From positions 1 through 12,713 of the forward strand of contig DASPKS010000158.1 in assembly GCA_035628035.1 (NCBI GenBank): 12,713 bases of DNA, in the 5' to 3' direction. The position numbers were made by a program, and so were the translations under genes. Shown here piece after piece: positions 1 through 6,325 of this stretch. The notes under the pieces were generated by a model that was not told the DNA's origin, searched no databases, and saw only the letters and a program-made list of their open reading frames with translations. Origin of the DNA: DASPKS01 sp035628035 (GTDB taxonomy: Bacteria; Bacteroidota; Rhodothermia; Rhodothermales; Rubricoccaceae). Numbering within the stretch: the stretch's first letter is position 1; each line of letters begins with the position of its first letter.

Positions 1-710
1 CCGAAGCGCTTCGCCTCCGCGTTCGTCTCCGCCGCCTCGCGCCACGTCGCCTCGGTGGTCTGGAAGTGCTCCAGGATCGCCTCCGTCCGCATGAAGCCGG
101 GGGTAATCGCGAGCGCTGAAACGCCGTGCGGAGCGCCCTCCTCGGCGAGCGCGAGAGCGAGCCGCTTCAGCGCCGTCTCGAACAGGTCGAAGTAGAACTG
201 CCCGTGGTACCGGAGCGCGTCCTGCTCGATGATCTCGACGACGAGCCCGGACTTCTGCTTGACCATCAGGGGGACGGCGTGGCGGCACGTCATCACGTGC
301 GGCCACACCCACCCGTCGAACACGGCGCGCCCCTCGGCGACCGCGAGCTTCCAGAACGGCTTCCAGCCGAGGTCATGTACGGGCGCGCCCGTGAGCACGT
401 TCACGAGCACGTCGAGCCGCTTCTGCTCTTTCGCGACGCGCTTGAAGAGCGCCTCCACCTCCGCCTCCTCCCGGTGGTCCACCCGGACCGCGAGGCCGGT
501 GCCGCCGGCGGCGTCCACCAGCGCCGCCGTCTCCTCGATGGTTTCGGGCCGGCCGGCGTAGTGGTGGTCGGACGTGTTGGGCTGGGTGCGGCTGCTCCGG
601 CCGGTGCAGTAGACCGTGGCCCCGGCCTCGCCGAGCATGCGAGCGATGCCGCGGCCCGCCCCGCGCGTGGCCCCGGCGACGACGGCGACCTTCCCTTCCA
701 GACTAGGCAT
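1..710 (-). CDS. SDR-family oxidoreductase-like protein, 3' end outside window
   Basis: The 236 codons visible from the ATG at 710 translate as a short-chain dehydrogenase/reductase; the gene runs off the left edge. The protein opens MPSLEGKVAVVAGATRGAGR with the dinucleotide-binding GxxxGxG at G13-G19. It continues with a TGRSSR stretch after beta-2 that suggests NADP(H), then RPETIEETAALV and DVLVN. AITPGFMRTEAIL follows the active-site helix. In the active-site helix the expected YxxxK reads F174-D-L-F-E178, with Tyr displaced to 173, so both catalytic residues appear replaced. The catalytic Ser is not obvious either. The fold is secure, but the reaction is not, and it may be a non-classical or binding-only SDR. 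The start is supported by GAGGA about 8 nt upstream. It lies 94 bp downstream of the AraC-type regulator on the same strand and may be co-transcribed with it. Confidence 0.9.
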   Translation of the reverse strand, partial: MPSLEGKVAVVAGATRGAGRGIARMLGEAGATVYCTGRSSRTQPNTSDHHYAGRPETIEETAALVDAAGGTGLAVRVDHREEAEVEALFKRVAKEQKRLDVLVNVLTGAPVHDLGWKPFWKLAVAEGRAVFDGWVWPHVMTCRHAVPLMVKQKSGLVVEIIEQDALRYHGQFYFDLFETALKRLALALAEEGAPHGVSALAITPGFMRTEAILEHFQTTEATWREAAETNAEAKRF

Positions 711-804
711 GGCAGGTCCTCTTCGTGATGGGTAGGACCCAGCATAGCGTTGAGGGCCGCCGCCTGTCTTGGCGCTTTTTGATCTCCGCCGGAAGGAGGC
801 CCGC

Positions 805-1626
805 TCAGGGAAGGCGGCACTGCCCGGGCGAGGCGCTCATCACGCGCCGGAACGCCTTGTAGAACCGCCCGAGGTCGTCGTACCCCACCTCGCCCGCCAC
901 GTCGACGATGCGCTCTCCCCGTGCAAGCTTCGCCATCGCCTCGCCGGCGCGGACGGCCTGGCGGTAGGCGACGGGGCTCATCCCGTAGGCCCGCTTGAAC
1001 TGCCGCGTGAGGTGGGGGTGCGAGACGCCGAGCTGCGCGGCGAGGGCGGCGATGGGCTGGGTGGTGCGGTACGTCGCGTCGAGCTGGTGCTTGGCGCGGG
1101 CGGCGGGCGGGGGAGGGGACGTGCAGCGCTCAATCGAGCGGGCAACTGGGGTCTCCTGAAGGAGGGCGAGCAGGTCGCCTGCCGTGCGGGGTGCTGCGTC
1201 GGGCTCCCCCTCGAACAAGATAGAAGGCGCATCACGGCGTCCCGGCCGGGGCCCCTCGCCCGCCACACCCACCCAGCGCGACCGCACGTCCTCGAACTCC
1301 ACCTGCGTGACCGAGAACGGGGCGAAGAGCAGCCCGAAGGCGCGCGCCTCGACGCGGTGGCGCACGCCGTCCTGCACGAACGAGACGGCGCCTTCCTGCA
1401 CGCAGTGCCACTCGACCATCCACCCGGGGCCGGTAGCGTACGGGCCGCCGAGCCGACCCGTCGCTTCCATCTCCTCCTCGACCCACGTCAGGCCCCCGCG
1501 GAGCGGCGTCACGGAGCGCCGCGCCTCCACGCGGCCTCCGCTCGGCATCGTCATTTCGAACGCGTACAGATGGGGCTCGGCAACAGGCTCCGGGCTAACC
1601 AGGGGAAAGGAGGCGAGGCGATCCAT
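805..1626 (-). CDS. AraC-family transcriptional regulator
   Basis: A 273-residue protein. The last 90 residues (about 184-273) are a typical AraC/XylS double helix-turn-helix domain. The first HTH reads IAALAAQLGVSHPHLTRQFK, followed by GMSPVAYRQAVRAGEAMAKL. The second HTH reads IVDVAGEVGYDDLGRFYKAF and ends in RVMSASPGQCR. Residues 1 to about 180 form an N-terminal sensor region rich in beta-type sequence, probably cupin-like, and I cannot name the ligand. The reading frame stays open far upstream into the neighbouring gene. I chose the ATG at 1626 because the protein then has family length and AGGA sits about 8 nt upstream, while residues encoded further upstream are low-complexity Pro/Ala/Gly and antisense to the next gene. 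It is divergent from the propeller lipoprotein and upstream of the SDR gene, so either could be its target. This is inference from position only. Confidence 0.92.
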   Translation of the reverse strand: MDRLASFPLVSPEPVAEPHLYAFEMTMPSGGRVEARRSVTPLRGGLTWVEEEMEATGRLGGPYATGPGWMVEWHCVQEGAVSFVQDGVRHRVEARAFGLLFAPFSVTQVEFEDVRSRWVGVAGEGPRPGRRDAPSILFEGEPDAAPRTAGDLLALLQETPVARSIERCTSPPPPAARAKHQLDATYRTTQPIAALAAQLGVSHPHLTRQFKRAYGMSPVAYRQAVRAGEAMAKLARGERIVDVAGEVGYDDLGRFYKAFRRVMSASPGQCRLP

Positions 1627-1647
1627 CAGCGGTCCTGAGAGGCCGGA

Positions 1648-1720
1648 GAAGAATACGGGCGGAAGCCGCGCCGGCGCGAGCGGGGCGGCTCCGGGACGGC
1701 GCGGAATGCCCGTACTTTCG
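1648..1720. promoter_or_regulatory. Divergent intergenic region with mirrored promoter-like motifs
   Basis: The 117-bp gap 1627-1743 separates the divergently transcribed regulator and propeller gene. A 7-bp perfect inverted repeat, TACGGGC at 1654-1660 and GCCCGTA at 1708-1714, places the same motif on each outgoing strand. On the plus strand it reads GCCCGTACTTTCG (1708-1720), about 25 nt before the ATG at 1744. On the minus strand it reads GCCCGTATTCTTC (1660-1648), about 22 nt before the ATG at 1626. Both resemble the Bacteroidota -7 element TAnnTTTG, but no clear -33 TTG is seen. They could be promoters or half-sites for a regulator such as the adjacent AraC protein. Confidence 0.35.
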
Positions 1721-1743
1721 GGCCCCGCCCAGCTTCCGATCCG

Positions 1744-4290
1744 ATGCCGACCCGCCCGTGGCTCCCCGCGCTCGCGACCCTTCTCTTGCTCCTCGGCGCG
1801 TGCGCGCCGAATGACGACGCCCGGGTCTCCGGCGGGGCTCCAGAGGAGGAAGCCGGTCCCTCGGGCGCGCCGGACGACTGGTTCTGGCAGCAGCGCGCGT
1901 ACCCCTTCGACGAGATCAACTACGCCGCTTACCGCGAGGCGCGTGCACAGGCCCTCGCCCTCCGCGCCGAGGCCTCCGCGCGCGGCGCCCTCCCGTGGGA
2001 ATTCGCCGGCCCCACCAACATCGGCGGGCGCGTGACCGACATCGCCGCGCATCCCGCCTCCCCCTCGACCTACTTCGTCGCCACCGCGACGGGCGGCGTG
2101 TTCAAGACGCTCGACAACGGGGCCACGTTCGCGCCCGTCGGGGAGGACTACCTCAGCCTCTCCATCGGCGCGCTCGCCATCGACCCCCAGACCCCGCAGC
2201 GGCTCTACGTGGGCACCGGCGAGTCGAACGGGGGCGGCGGCTCGCTCACCTACGGCGGCAGCGGTGTCTTCCGCTCCCCCGACGGCGGGCTGCAGTGGGT
2301 CTCGCTCGGGCTGGAGGAGACGAGCACCATCGGTCGCATCGTCGTCCATCCGACCGACCCCAACACGATCTGGGTGGCCGCCGCGGGCAAGCTGTTCAGC
2401 ACCGACGAGCACCGCGGCATCTACCGCACGACGGACGGCGGCGCTACGTGGGACCGCACGCTGTTCGTGAACGACTCGACGGGCGCGGTCGACGTGGCGA
2501 TCAACCCCCAGGACCCCAGCGTCGTCTACGCCGCCACGTGGGAGCGCATCCGCCGCCCGCACCACCGCCACTTCGGCGGCGACGGCTCCGGCCTCTGGCG
2601 CTCTACCGACGGGGGCGTGACGTGGACCGAGCTCACGAACGGGCTGCCGAGCGGGTTCGACGTCGGCCGCATCGGCGTGGCCGTGTCCGCCTCCAGCCCC
2701 AACGTGGTCTACGCCATCTACGCCGACCAGAGCGGGGACTTCCTAGGCGTCTACAGGTCCGCCAACGGCGGCGACACGTGGGCGCGCACGAACGACGGAA
2801 GCCTCTCCTCGATGTATGCGACGTTCGGGTGGTGGTTCGGGAACGTCCGCGTGGACCCGACGAACCCCGACGTCGCCTACGTGCTGGGGCTCGACGTGTA
2901 CAAGACGACGAACGGCGGGGCGTCGTGGAGCTACGCCTCCGGCTCGATGCACGTGGACCAGCACGCGCTCTGGATCGATCCTACGAACCCGAGCCGGCTC
3001 CTCGCGGGCAACGACGGCGGCGTGTACCACTCCTCGAACGCGGGGGCGTCGTGGGCGAAGCCGCCGGGCGGGTTCCCCGTCACGCAGTTCTACACCTCCG
3101 AGATCGACGCCACGCAGCCGCAGCGGCTCTACGGCGGCACGCAGGACAACGGGACCAACCGCACCCTCACCGGCAACCTCAACGACTGGCACTCGATCTA
3201 CGGCGGCGACGGGTTCGTTGTGCGCGTGGACCCCACGAACAACCAGTTCGTCTACGCCGAGAGCCAGTACGGCGGGTTCGGCCGCTCCACCAACGGGGGC
3301 GCCAGCTTCATCCCGGGTCGTCCCGGCACGTCGGGCCGGGCCAACTGGATGACGCCCTACGAGCTGAGCCCGCAGAACCCCGCCACGCTCATCCTCGGGA
3401 CCGACCGGGTGTTCCGCTCTACGAACCGCGGCGCCTCGTGGACGGCCATCTCACCCGACCTCACCGAGGGGCCCGGCCCCGGCAACCTCGTCTTCGGCAC
3501 CATCACCACGCTGGCCTTCGCACCGAGCGACGACCAGACGATCTACGCCGGCACCGACGACGGGCACGTGTGGGTGACCCGCAACGGCGGCGGCGCTTGG
3601 CAGGAGATCACCGCCGGCCTCCCCGACCGGTGGATTACGAAGGTGGCCGTGCACCCCGCGAACCCCGAGATCGCCTACGTCACGCTCTCGGGGTACCGCC
3701 AAGCCGACTACCTCCCCCACGTGTTCCGCACCGACAACGCCGGGGCGACGTGGACCGACCGCTCGTCGAACCTCCCCGAGGCCCCCGTCAACGACCTCGT
3801 CATCGACCCTGTCAGCTCGGACCGCCTCTTCGTCGGCTCCGACGTAGGGGTGTTCTACTCCGACGATGCGGGGCTGACGTGGGCTGCGCTCGGCACCGAC
3901 CTCCCGATGGTGCCGGTGATGGACCTCACGCTCCACGCGCGGCAGCTCGTGGCCGGCACCTACGGCCGGTCGATGTACCGGTACGACCTCTCGACGCTCC
4001 CCTCCACTGCGGGGCCGGAGGCGATGCCGGAGGCGTTCCAGGTGACCGCTTCGCCGAACCCTGCGCGCGGCGCGGTGCAGGTCCGGTTCTCGCTCGACAC
4101 GCCTGGCCGCGTCCGCGCGGCGGTGTACGATCTCGCCGGGCGGCGCGTGGCCGTGCTGGCCGACGAAACGCGCGGGGCCGGCGTGCACGCGCTCCGGTGG
4201 GATGCCGCCCGCGTGGCGGCGGGGACCTACCTCATCCGCGTGGAGGCCGGGGCCCGCGTGGCCACCACGCGCGTCGCCGCGGTCCGGTAA
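1744..4290 (+). CDS. Asp-box (BNR/VPS10-like) beta-propeller lipoprotein with T9SS-type C-terminal domain
   Basis: An 848-residue exported protein. It begins with a hydrophobic signal sequence ending in the lipobox L17-G-A-C20, so lipid attachment at Cys20 is predicted. Residues of about 75-750 hold twelve Asp-box repeats of the S/T-x-D/N-x-G-x-T/S-W/F kind. Examples are TLDNGATF near 124, SPDGGLQW near 180, then TTDGGATW, STDGGVTW, TTNGGASW, STNRGASW, TDNAGATW, and SDDAGLTW near 707. They alternate with strands such as NPEIAYVTL and NPDVAYVLG. This is the sortilin/VPS10 and xyloglucanase-like propeller fold; no sialidase catalytic set is evident, so enzymatic activity is not claimed. Residues 761-848 match the Por secretion-system sorting domain, with SPNPARG, VYDLAGRRV and AAGTYLIRVE. 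The ATG at 1744 fits the signal peptide exactly, though no Shine-Dalgarno is visible. A strong hairpin follows the TAA by 5 nt. Confidence 0.93.
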   Translation: MPTRPWLPALATLLLLLGACAPNDDARVSGGAPEEEAGPSGAPDDWFWQQRAYPFDEINYAAYREARAQALALRAEASARGALPWEFAGPTNIGGRVTDIAAHPASPSTYFVATATGGVFKTLDNGATFAPVGEDYLSLSIGALAIDPQTPQRLYVGTGESNGGGGSLTYGGSGVFRSPDGGLQWVSLGLEETSTIGRIVVHPTDPNTIWVAAAGKLFSTDEHRGIYRTTDGGATWDRTLFVNDSTGAVDVAINPQDPSVVYAATWERIRRPHHRHFGGDGSGLWRSTDGGVTWTELTNGLPSGFDVGRIGVAVSASSPNVVYAIYADQSGDFLGVYRSANGGDTWARTNDGSLSSMYATFGWWFGNVRVDPTNPDVAYVLGLDVYKTTNGGASWSYASGSMHVDQHALWIDPTNPSRLLAGNDGGVYHSSNAGASWAKPPGGFPVTQFYTSEIDATQPQRLYGGTQDNGTNRTLTGNLNDWHSIYGGDGFVVRVDPTNNQFVYAESQYGGFGRSTNGGASFIPGRPGTSGRANWMTPYELSPQNPATLILGTDRVFRSTNRGASWTAISPDLTEGPGPGNLVFGTITTLAFAPSDDQTIYAGTDDGHVWVTRNGGGAWQEITAGLPDRWITKVAVHPANPEIAYVTLSGYRQADYLPHVFRTDNAGATWTDRSSNLPEAPVNDLVIDPVSSDRLFVGSDVGVFYSDDAGLTWAALGTDLPMVPVMDLTLHARQLVAGTYGRSMYRYDLSTLPSTAGPEAMPEAFQVTASPNPARGAVQVRFSLDTPGRVRAAVYDLAGRRVAVLADETRGAGVHALRWDAARVAAGTYLIRVEAGARVATTRVAAVR

Positions 4291-4295
4291 CAAAC

Positions 4296-4331
4296 GAGCG
4301 GCCGGGTGGAAGCCTCTCCGCCCGGCCGCTC
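4296..4331. terminator. Intrinsic terminator-like hairpin between convergent genes
   Basis: A perfect 11-bp stem is formed by GAGCGGCCGGG at 4296-4306 and CCCGGCCGCTC at 4321-4331. It continues inward through a T-G wobble and GGA/TCC to leave a 6-nt loop. It lies 5 nt after the TAA of the propeller gene and about 24 nt after the TAG of the converging barrel gene, so it can serve both. The tail is only weakly T-rich: TGTTCG on the plus strand and GTTTGTT on the minus strand. The same sequence recurs at 4861-4899. Confidence 0.85.
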
Positions 4332-4354
4332 TGTTCGATGCCAAAGGGCCAAGT

Positions 4355-4837
4355 CTAGAAGCGGTAGCCTGCTGCCACGCGGAAGTTGCTCACCTCCATC
4401 AGGCCCGCCGTGGCCTCGACGAAGAAGCTGTTGAAGAGCACGCCGCCGCCGAGGTTGATCCCGATCTCGGTGTTCGACTCGCTCTCGCCATCAACGTCGA
4501 TACTGGCGAACTCGGCCGCGACGCCGGCCTTGCCATACGGAGAGATCGGTGCCGCCGGGAGGCTGAACCGGGCCAGCACATCGCCGTTGGCGCGGAACAG
4601 GCTGGCCTCGACGCCCTCGATCTGGTCGAGGAAGACGTACTCGACAGACGGGCGGAGGGAGGCGCTCACCGGGAGGAACCCCGGCGTGACGGGGACCTCG
4701 AACCCGAGGCCCACCATCAGCGCCTCGTAGTCGATGTCGTAGCCGAAGAGCGGGGAGAAGTGGAACTGGGCGGTGGCGTCGCGCGCCGGGAGGGCGGCGA
4801 TGGCAAGGAGGGCAGCGAGGCAGAGGAGCTTGCGCAT
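4355..4837 (-). CDS. Small outer-membrane beta-barrel protein (paralogue A)
   Basis: A 160-residue protein with a cleavable signal peptide, MRKLLCLAALLAIAALPARD followed by ATAQ, probably cut after the Ala before Gln24. The mature part alternates polar and hydrophobic residues in strand-length blocks such as EALMVGLGFEVPV, VSASLRPSVEYVFLD, FFVEATAGLM and FRVAAGYRF. It ends in an aromatic residue (Phe), the usual signal for the BAM machinery. The size suggests a barrel of about eight strands, as in the OmpX/OmpA-N or outer-membrane beta-barrel (OMP_b-brl) class; I cannot name a ligand or role. It is a tandem paralogue of the next upstream gene, sharing GYxID, VGLG, ISPYGKAGVA (SPYAGAGLA in the paralogue) and SNTEIGIN (SNTDIGIN). 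The start ATGCGCAAGCT and the leader are conserved between the two. Confidence 0.82.
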   Translation of the reverse strand: MRKLLCLAALLAIAALPARDATAQFHFSPLFGYDIDYEALMVGLGFEVPVTPGFLPVSASLRPSVEYVFLDQIEGVEASLFRANGDVLARFSLPAAPISPYGKAGVAAEFASIDVDGESESNTEIGINLGGGVLFNSFFVEATAGLMEVSNFRVAAGYRF

Positions 4838-4843
4838 GACGGA

Positions 4844-4853
4844 AGGGGTTGGT
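4844..4853 (-). promoter_or_regulatory. Conserved 5' leader motif upstream of barrel gene A
   Basis: Read on the minus strand, ACCAACCCCT ends 6 nt before the ATG at 4837, where a Shine-Dalgarno would normally lie. The same ten bases precede the paralogue at 5422-5431. No AG-rich ribosome site is visible. The motif could be inherited from the duplication or be a functional leader element. Confidence 0.35.
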
Positions 4854-4860
4854 GGCTAAA

Positions 4861-4899
4861 CAGAGCGGCCGGGCGGGGGCTTCCCCACCCGGCCGCCTG
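4861..4899 (-). terminator. Terminator-like hairpin, near-copy of the one at 4296-4331
   Basis: The arms GCGGCCGGG (4865-4873) and CCCGGCCGC (4888-4896) pair perfectly. An outer CAG/CTG pairing (4861-4863 with 4897-4899, A4864 bulged) and an inner GGGG/CCCC pairing extend the stem. It sits 24 nt beyond the TGA of barrel gene B. On the minus strand the tail is CTCTGTTTAG. Read in the direction of the upstream gene, the stem, the 14-nt loop length and the TCTGTT tail match the hairpin after the propeller gene. Confidence 0.82.
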
Positions 4900-4922
4900 T
4901 TACGGCTACAGCCGAGCGCGGT

Positions 4923-5414
4923 TCAGATCCCGATCATCACCCCGCCCATGAGCGAGATGGACGAGCCGTCGGCGAACGTGGCGCGGGCCTGCGCGAAGGG
5001 GCGGAGGCTCCCCGACCCGAACGAGGTCCCGACGAGCGCGTTGATCCCGATGTCAGTATTGCTCGCGTCGCCGGTTCCACGGGCGAACGAGTCGGTGTCG
5101 AAGCTGGTATGGGCGATGGCGAGGCCGGCGCCGGCGTAGGGCGAGAGCGAGCCGCCACCGCCGAAGGCGGCCACCACGTTGACGTCGCCCTGGATGTACG
5201 TGACGCCGTCGCCGATGAGGACCGTCTCGATGGTCGGCTGGAGGGCGAGGTTGAGCGCGGGACCCCCGAAGGGGACGCCAAATCGCGCGCCGAGGCCGAC
5301 GAGGAAGCCCTCGGCGTCGATGTTGTAGCCGCCCATCCCGATGAAGCTGGTCTGCGCCGATGCGCTAGGACCGACGGCGACGAGCACGAGGGTGAGGAGT
5401 GCGAGCTTGCGCAT
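4923..5414 (-). CDS. Small outer-membrane beta-barrel protein (paralogue B)
   Basis: A 163-residue protein starting MRKLALLTLVLVAVGPSASA followed by Gln, a clear signal peptide with an Ala-x-Ala site before Gln21. The mature protein is Gly-rich with amphipathic strand-like blocks: GFLVGLGARFGV, LNLALQPTIETVLI, GDVNVVAAFGGGG, LRPFAQARATFA, SISLMGGVMIGI. This fits a small eight-strand-type outer-membrane barrel. It aligns along its length with the neighbour at 4355-4837 (GYNID, FLVGLG, SPYAGAGLA, SNTDIGIN), so the pair arose by tandem duplication. Unlike its partner it ends in Ile rather than Phe, which weakens the canonical C-terminal barrel signal. The hairpin downstream suggests that the two genes have at least partly separate transcripts. 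Confidence 0.82.
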   Translation of the reverse strand: MRKLALLTLVLVAVGPSASAQTSFIGMGGYNIDAEGFLVGLGARFGVPFGGPALNLALQPTIETVLIGDGVTYIQGDVNVVAAFGGGGSLSPYAGAGLAIAHTSFDTDSFARGTGDASNTDIGINALVGTSFGSGSLRPFAQARATFADGSSISLMGGVMIGI

Positions 5415-5421
5415 GGAGGGT

Positions 5422-5431
5422 AGGGGTTGGT
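5422..5431 (-). promoter_or_regulatory. Conserved 5' leader motif upstream of barrel gene B
   Basis: The minus strand carries ACCAACCCCT, ending 7 nt before the ATG at 5414. It is the same ten bases, at nearly the same distance, as before paralogue A, and takes the position of a Shine-Dalgarno sequence. Confidence 0.35.
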
Positions 5432-5492
5432 ATCTCAGAAGGACAGCCGGAGCTGCCTGCGAAGCCCCTTGGGGAGGTGGGCGAGCCGCACA

Positions 5493-5508
5493 CGCTCAAT
5501 ATAGAGCG
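5493..5508. promoter_or_regulatory. AT-core palindrome in the divergent gap (possible promoter or operator)
   Basis: The gap 5415-5529 separates barrel gene B (minus) from the plus-strand gene run. It contains CGCTC-AATATA-GAGCG at 5493-5508, whose 5-bp arms are exactly complementary around an AT-only hexamer, in otherwise GC-rich sequence. On the minus strand it reads TATATTGAG, similar to the Bacteroidota -7 element TAnnTTTG, about 80 nt before the ATG at 5414. On the plus strand TATAGA lies about 24 nt before the ATG at 5530. It may hold start signals for both directions. No convincing upstream promoter box accompanies it. Confidence 0.35.
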
Positions 5509-5529
5509 CCGACGTTGAAAATTGACGAG

Positions 5530-6276
5530 ATGCCCCCTCCTGACCTTCCGGCGCTGCCCGGCGCGGCACTCCCGTTTAAACGCCCCGACCCGCTCGACCT
5601 GTCCTTCGAGGGGTTCGGTCGGGAAGCGTTCGCCGTGCTGGAGCGGCTGCGGCAGCGCCCTCACGTGGAGCAGGTGCGGAGGGAGAAGGCCGCGCTGGAG
5701 CAATACGTCTACGCCCCCTTCCGTCGCTATCGCGACGACCTCGCGGTGAACTGGGTGCTCCCCAACCGGCTTCCGTTCGAGACCGAGCGCGGGGTGTTCA
5801 GCCGCATCCTGAAGAACGACTTCGGCGCGGGCGGGTCGAATCATCACCTCTGGATGGCGTTCTACCGCCCTCCACGCCGCCGCCTCACCGACCTCCAGCT
5901 CACGCATTCGCTCTGGCCCGACCGCTTCTCCCTCGGCCTCTTCGCGGGGGCCTACGCGCGGGGACTGTTCGGCCCCGCCCGCCAGCGGATGCTCGACGAG
6001 CCGTCAGCGGCGCTCGACCTCCTGAACAGCCTCCTCGCGCGCGGCTACACCTTCGCCTTCTCCCGCGTGCTCACCAGGCAGGAGCGCCGTGAGGTGTTCG
6101 ACGCCCCATTGGATGCGTTGCCGGAGGGGCTCACCAAGGCGAACGGGCTGTGGGTGCGGACCCTCGTGCCCCGCGAGGAAGTGCTCGCGCTGGGGCCGGC
6201 CCTCGTCGAGCGCGCCCTCGACGCGCAGGCTGACCTGTGGCCGCTCTACCGGTTCTGGGCGGAGGCGGCCGGTTGA
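5530..6276 (+). CDS. Conserved hypothetical protein, DUF2461-like
   Basis: A 248-residue soluble protein without signal or membrane segments. The frame is open from 5341, but the upstream part is antisense to the barrel gene, so the ATG at 5530 (MPPPDLPALPG) is preferred; a weak purine-rich GACGAG precedes it. The sequence resembles the DUF2461/TIGR02453 layout: FEGFGREAFAVLERLRQ, an expected reW/nK-type helix (VRREKAALEQYVYAPFRRYRDDL), then FSRILKNDFGAGGSNHHLW. A strand pair LTDLQLTHSLWPDRFSLGLF follows, where DUF2461 has its conserved lh.ep..f.gGl motif. A similar region also occurs, from memory, in front of McrB-type AAA ATPases. The match is by eye and weak, and no function is claimed. 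It begins the plus-strand run and is 49 bp from the epimerase gene. Confidence 0.75.
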   Translation: MPPPDLPALPGAALPFKRPDPLDLSFEGFGREAFAVLERLRQRPHVEQVRREKAALEQYVYAPFRRYRDDLAVNWVLPNRLPFETERGVFSRILKNDFGAGGSNHHLWMAFYRPPRRRLTDLQLTHSLWPDRFSLGLFAGAYARGLFGPARQRMLDEPSAALDLLNSLLARGYTFAFSRVLTRQERREVFDAPLDALPEGLTKANGLWVRTLVPREEVLALGPALVERALDAQADLWPLYRFWAEAAG

Positions 6277-6325
6277 GCGAAGGGCAGCGCCGGCCGATAC
6301 TGCGAGCACGCCCGCCTTCCGCCGC

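Noticed and set aside
765..780. CGCC-loop-GGCG followed by five T as a terminator on the plus strand
   Set aside because: The stem is only 4 bp and no plus-strand gene ends there.
1627..2571. Upstream extension of the AraC reading frame to 2571
   Set aside because: This part is antisense to the propeller lipoprotein and has no recognisable domain. The family-length start at 1626 with AGGA is better.
1995..4358. Second long plus-strand frame (787 codons) inside the propeller gene
   Set aside because: Arg/His/Pro-rich out-of-frame translation. The repeated Asp boxes and sorting domain are in the other frame.
5341..5529. N-terminal extension of the DUF2461-like frame
   Set aside because: It overlaps the barrel gene on the other strand and its leader. 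The residues look non-homologous, so ATG 5530 is used.
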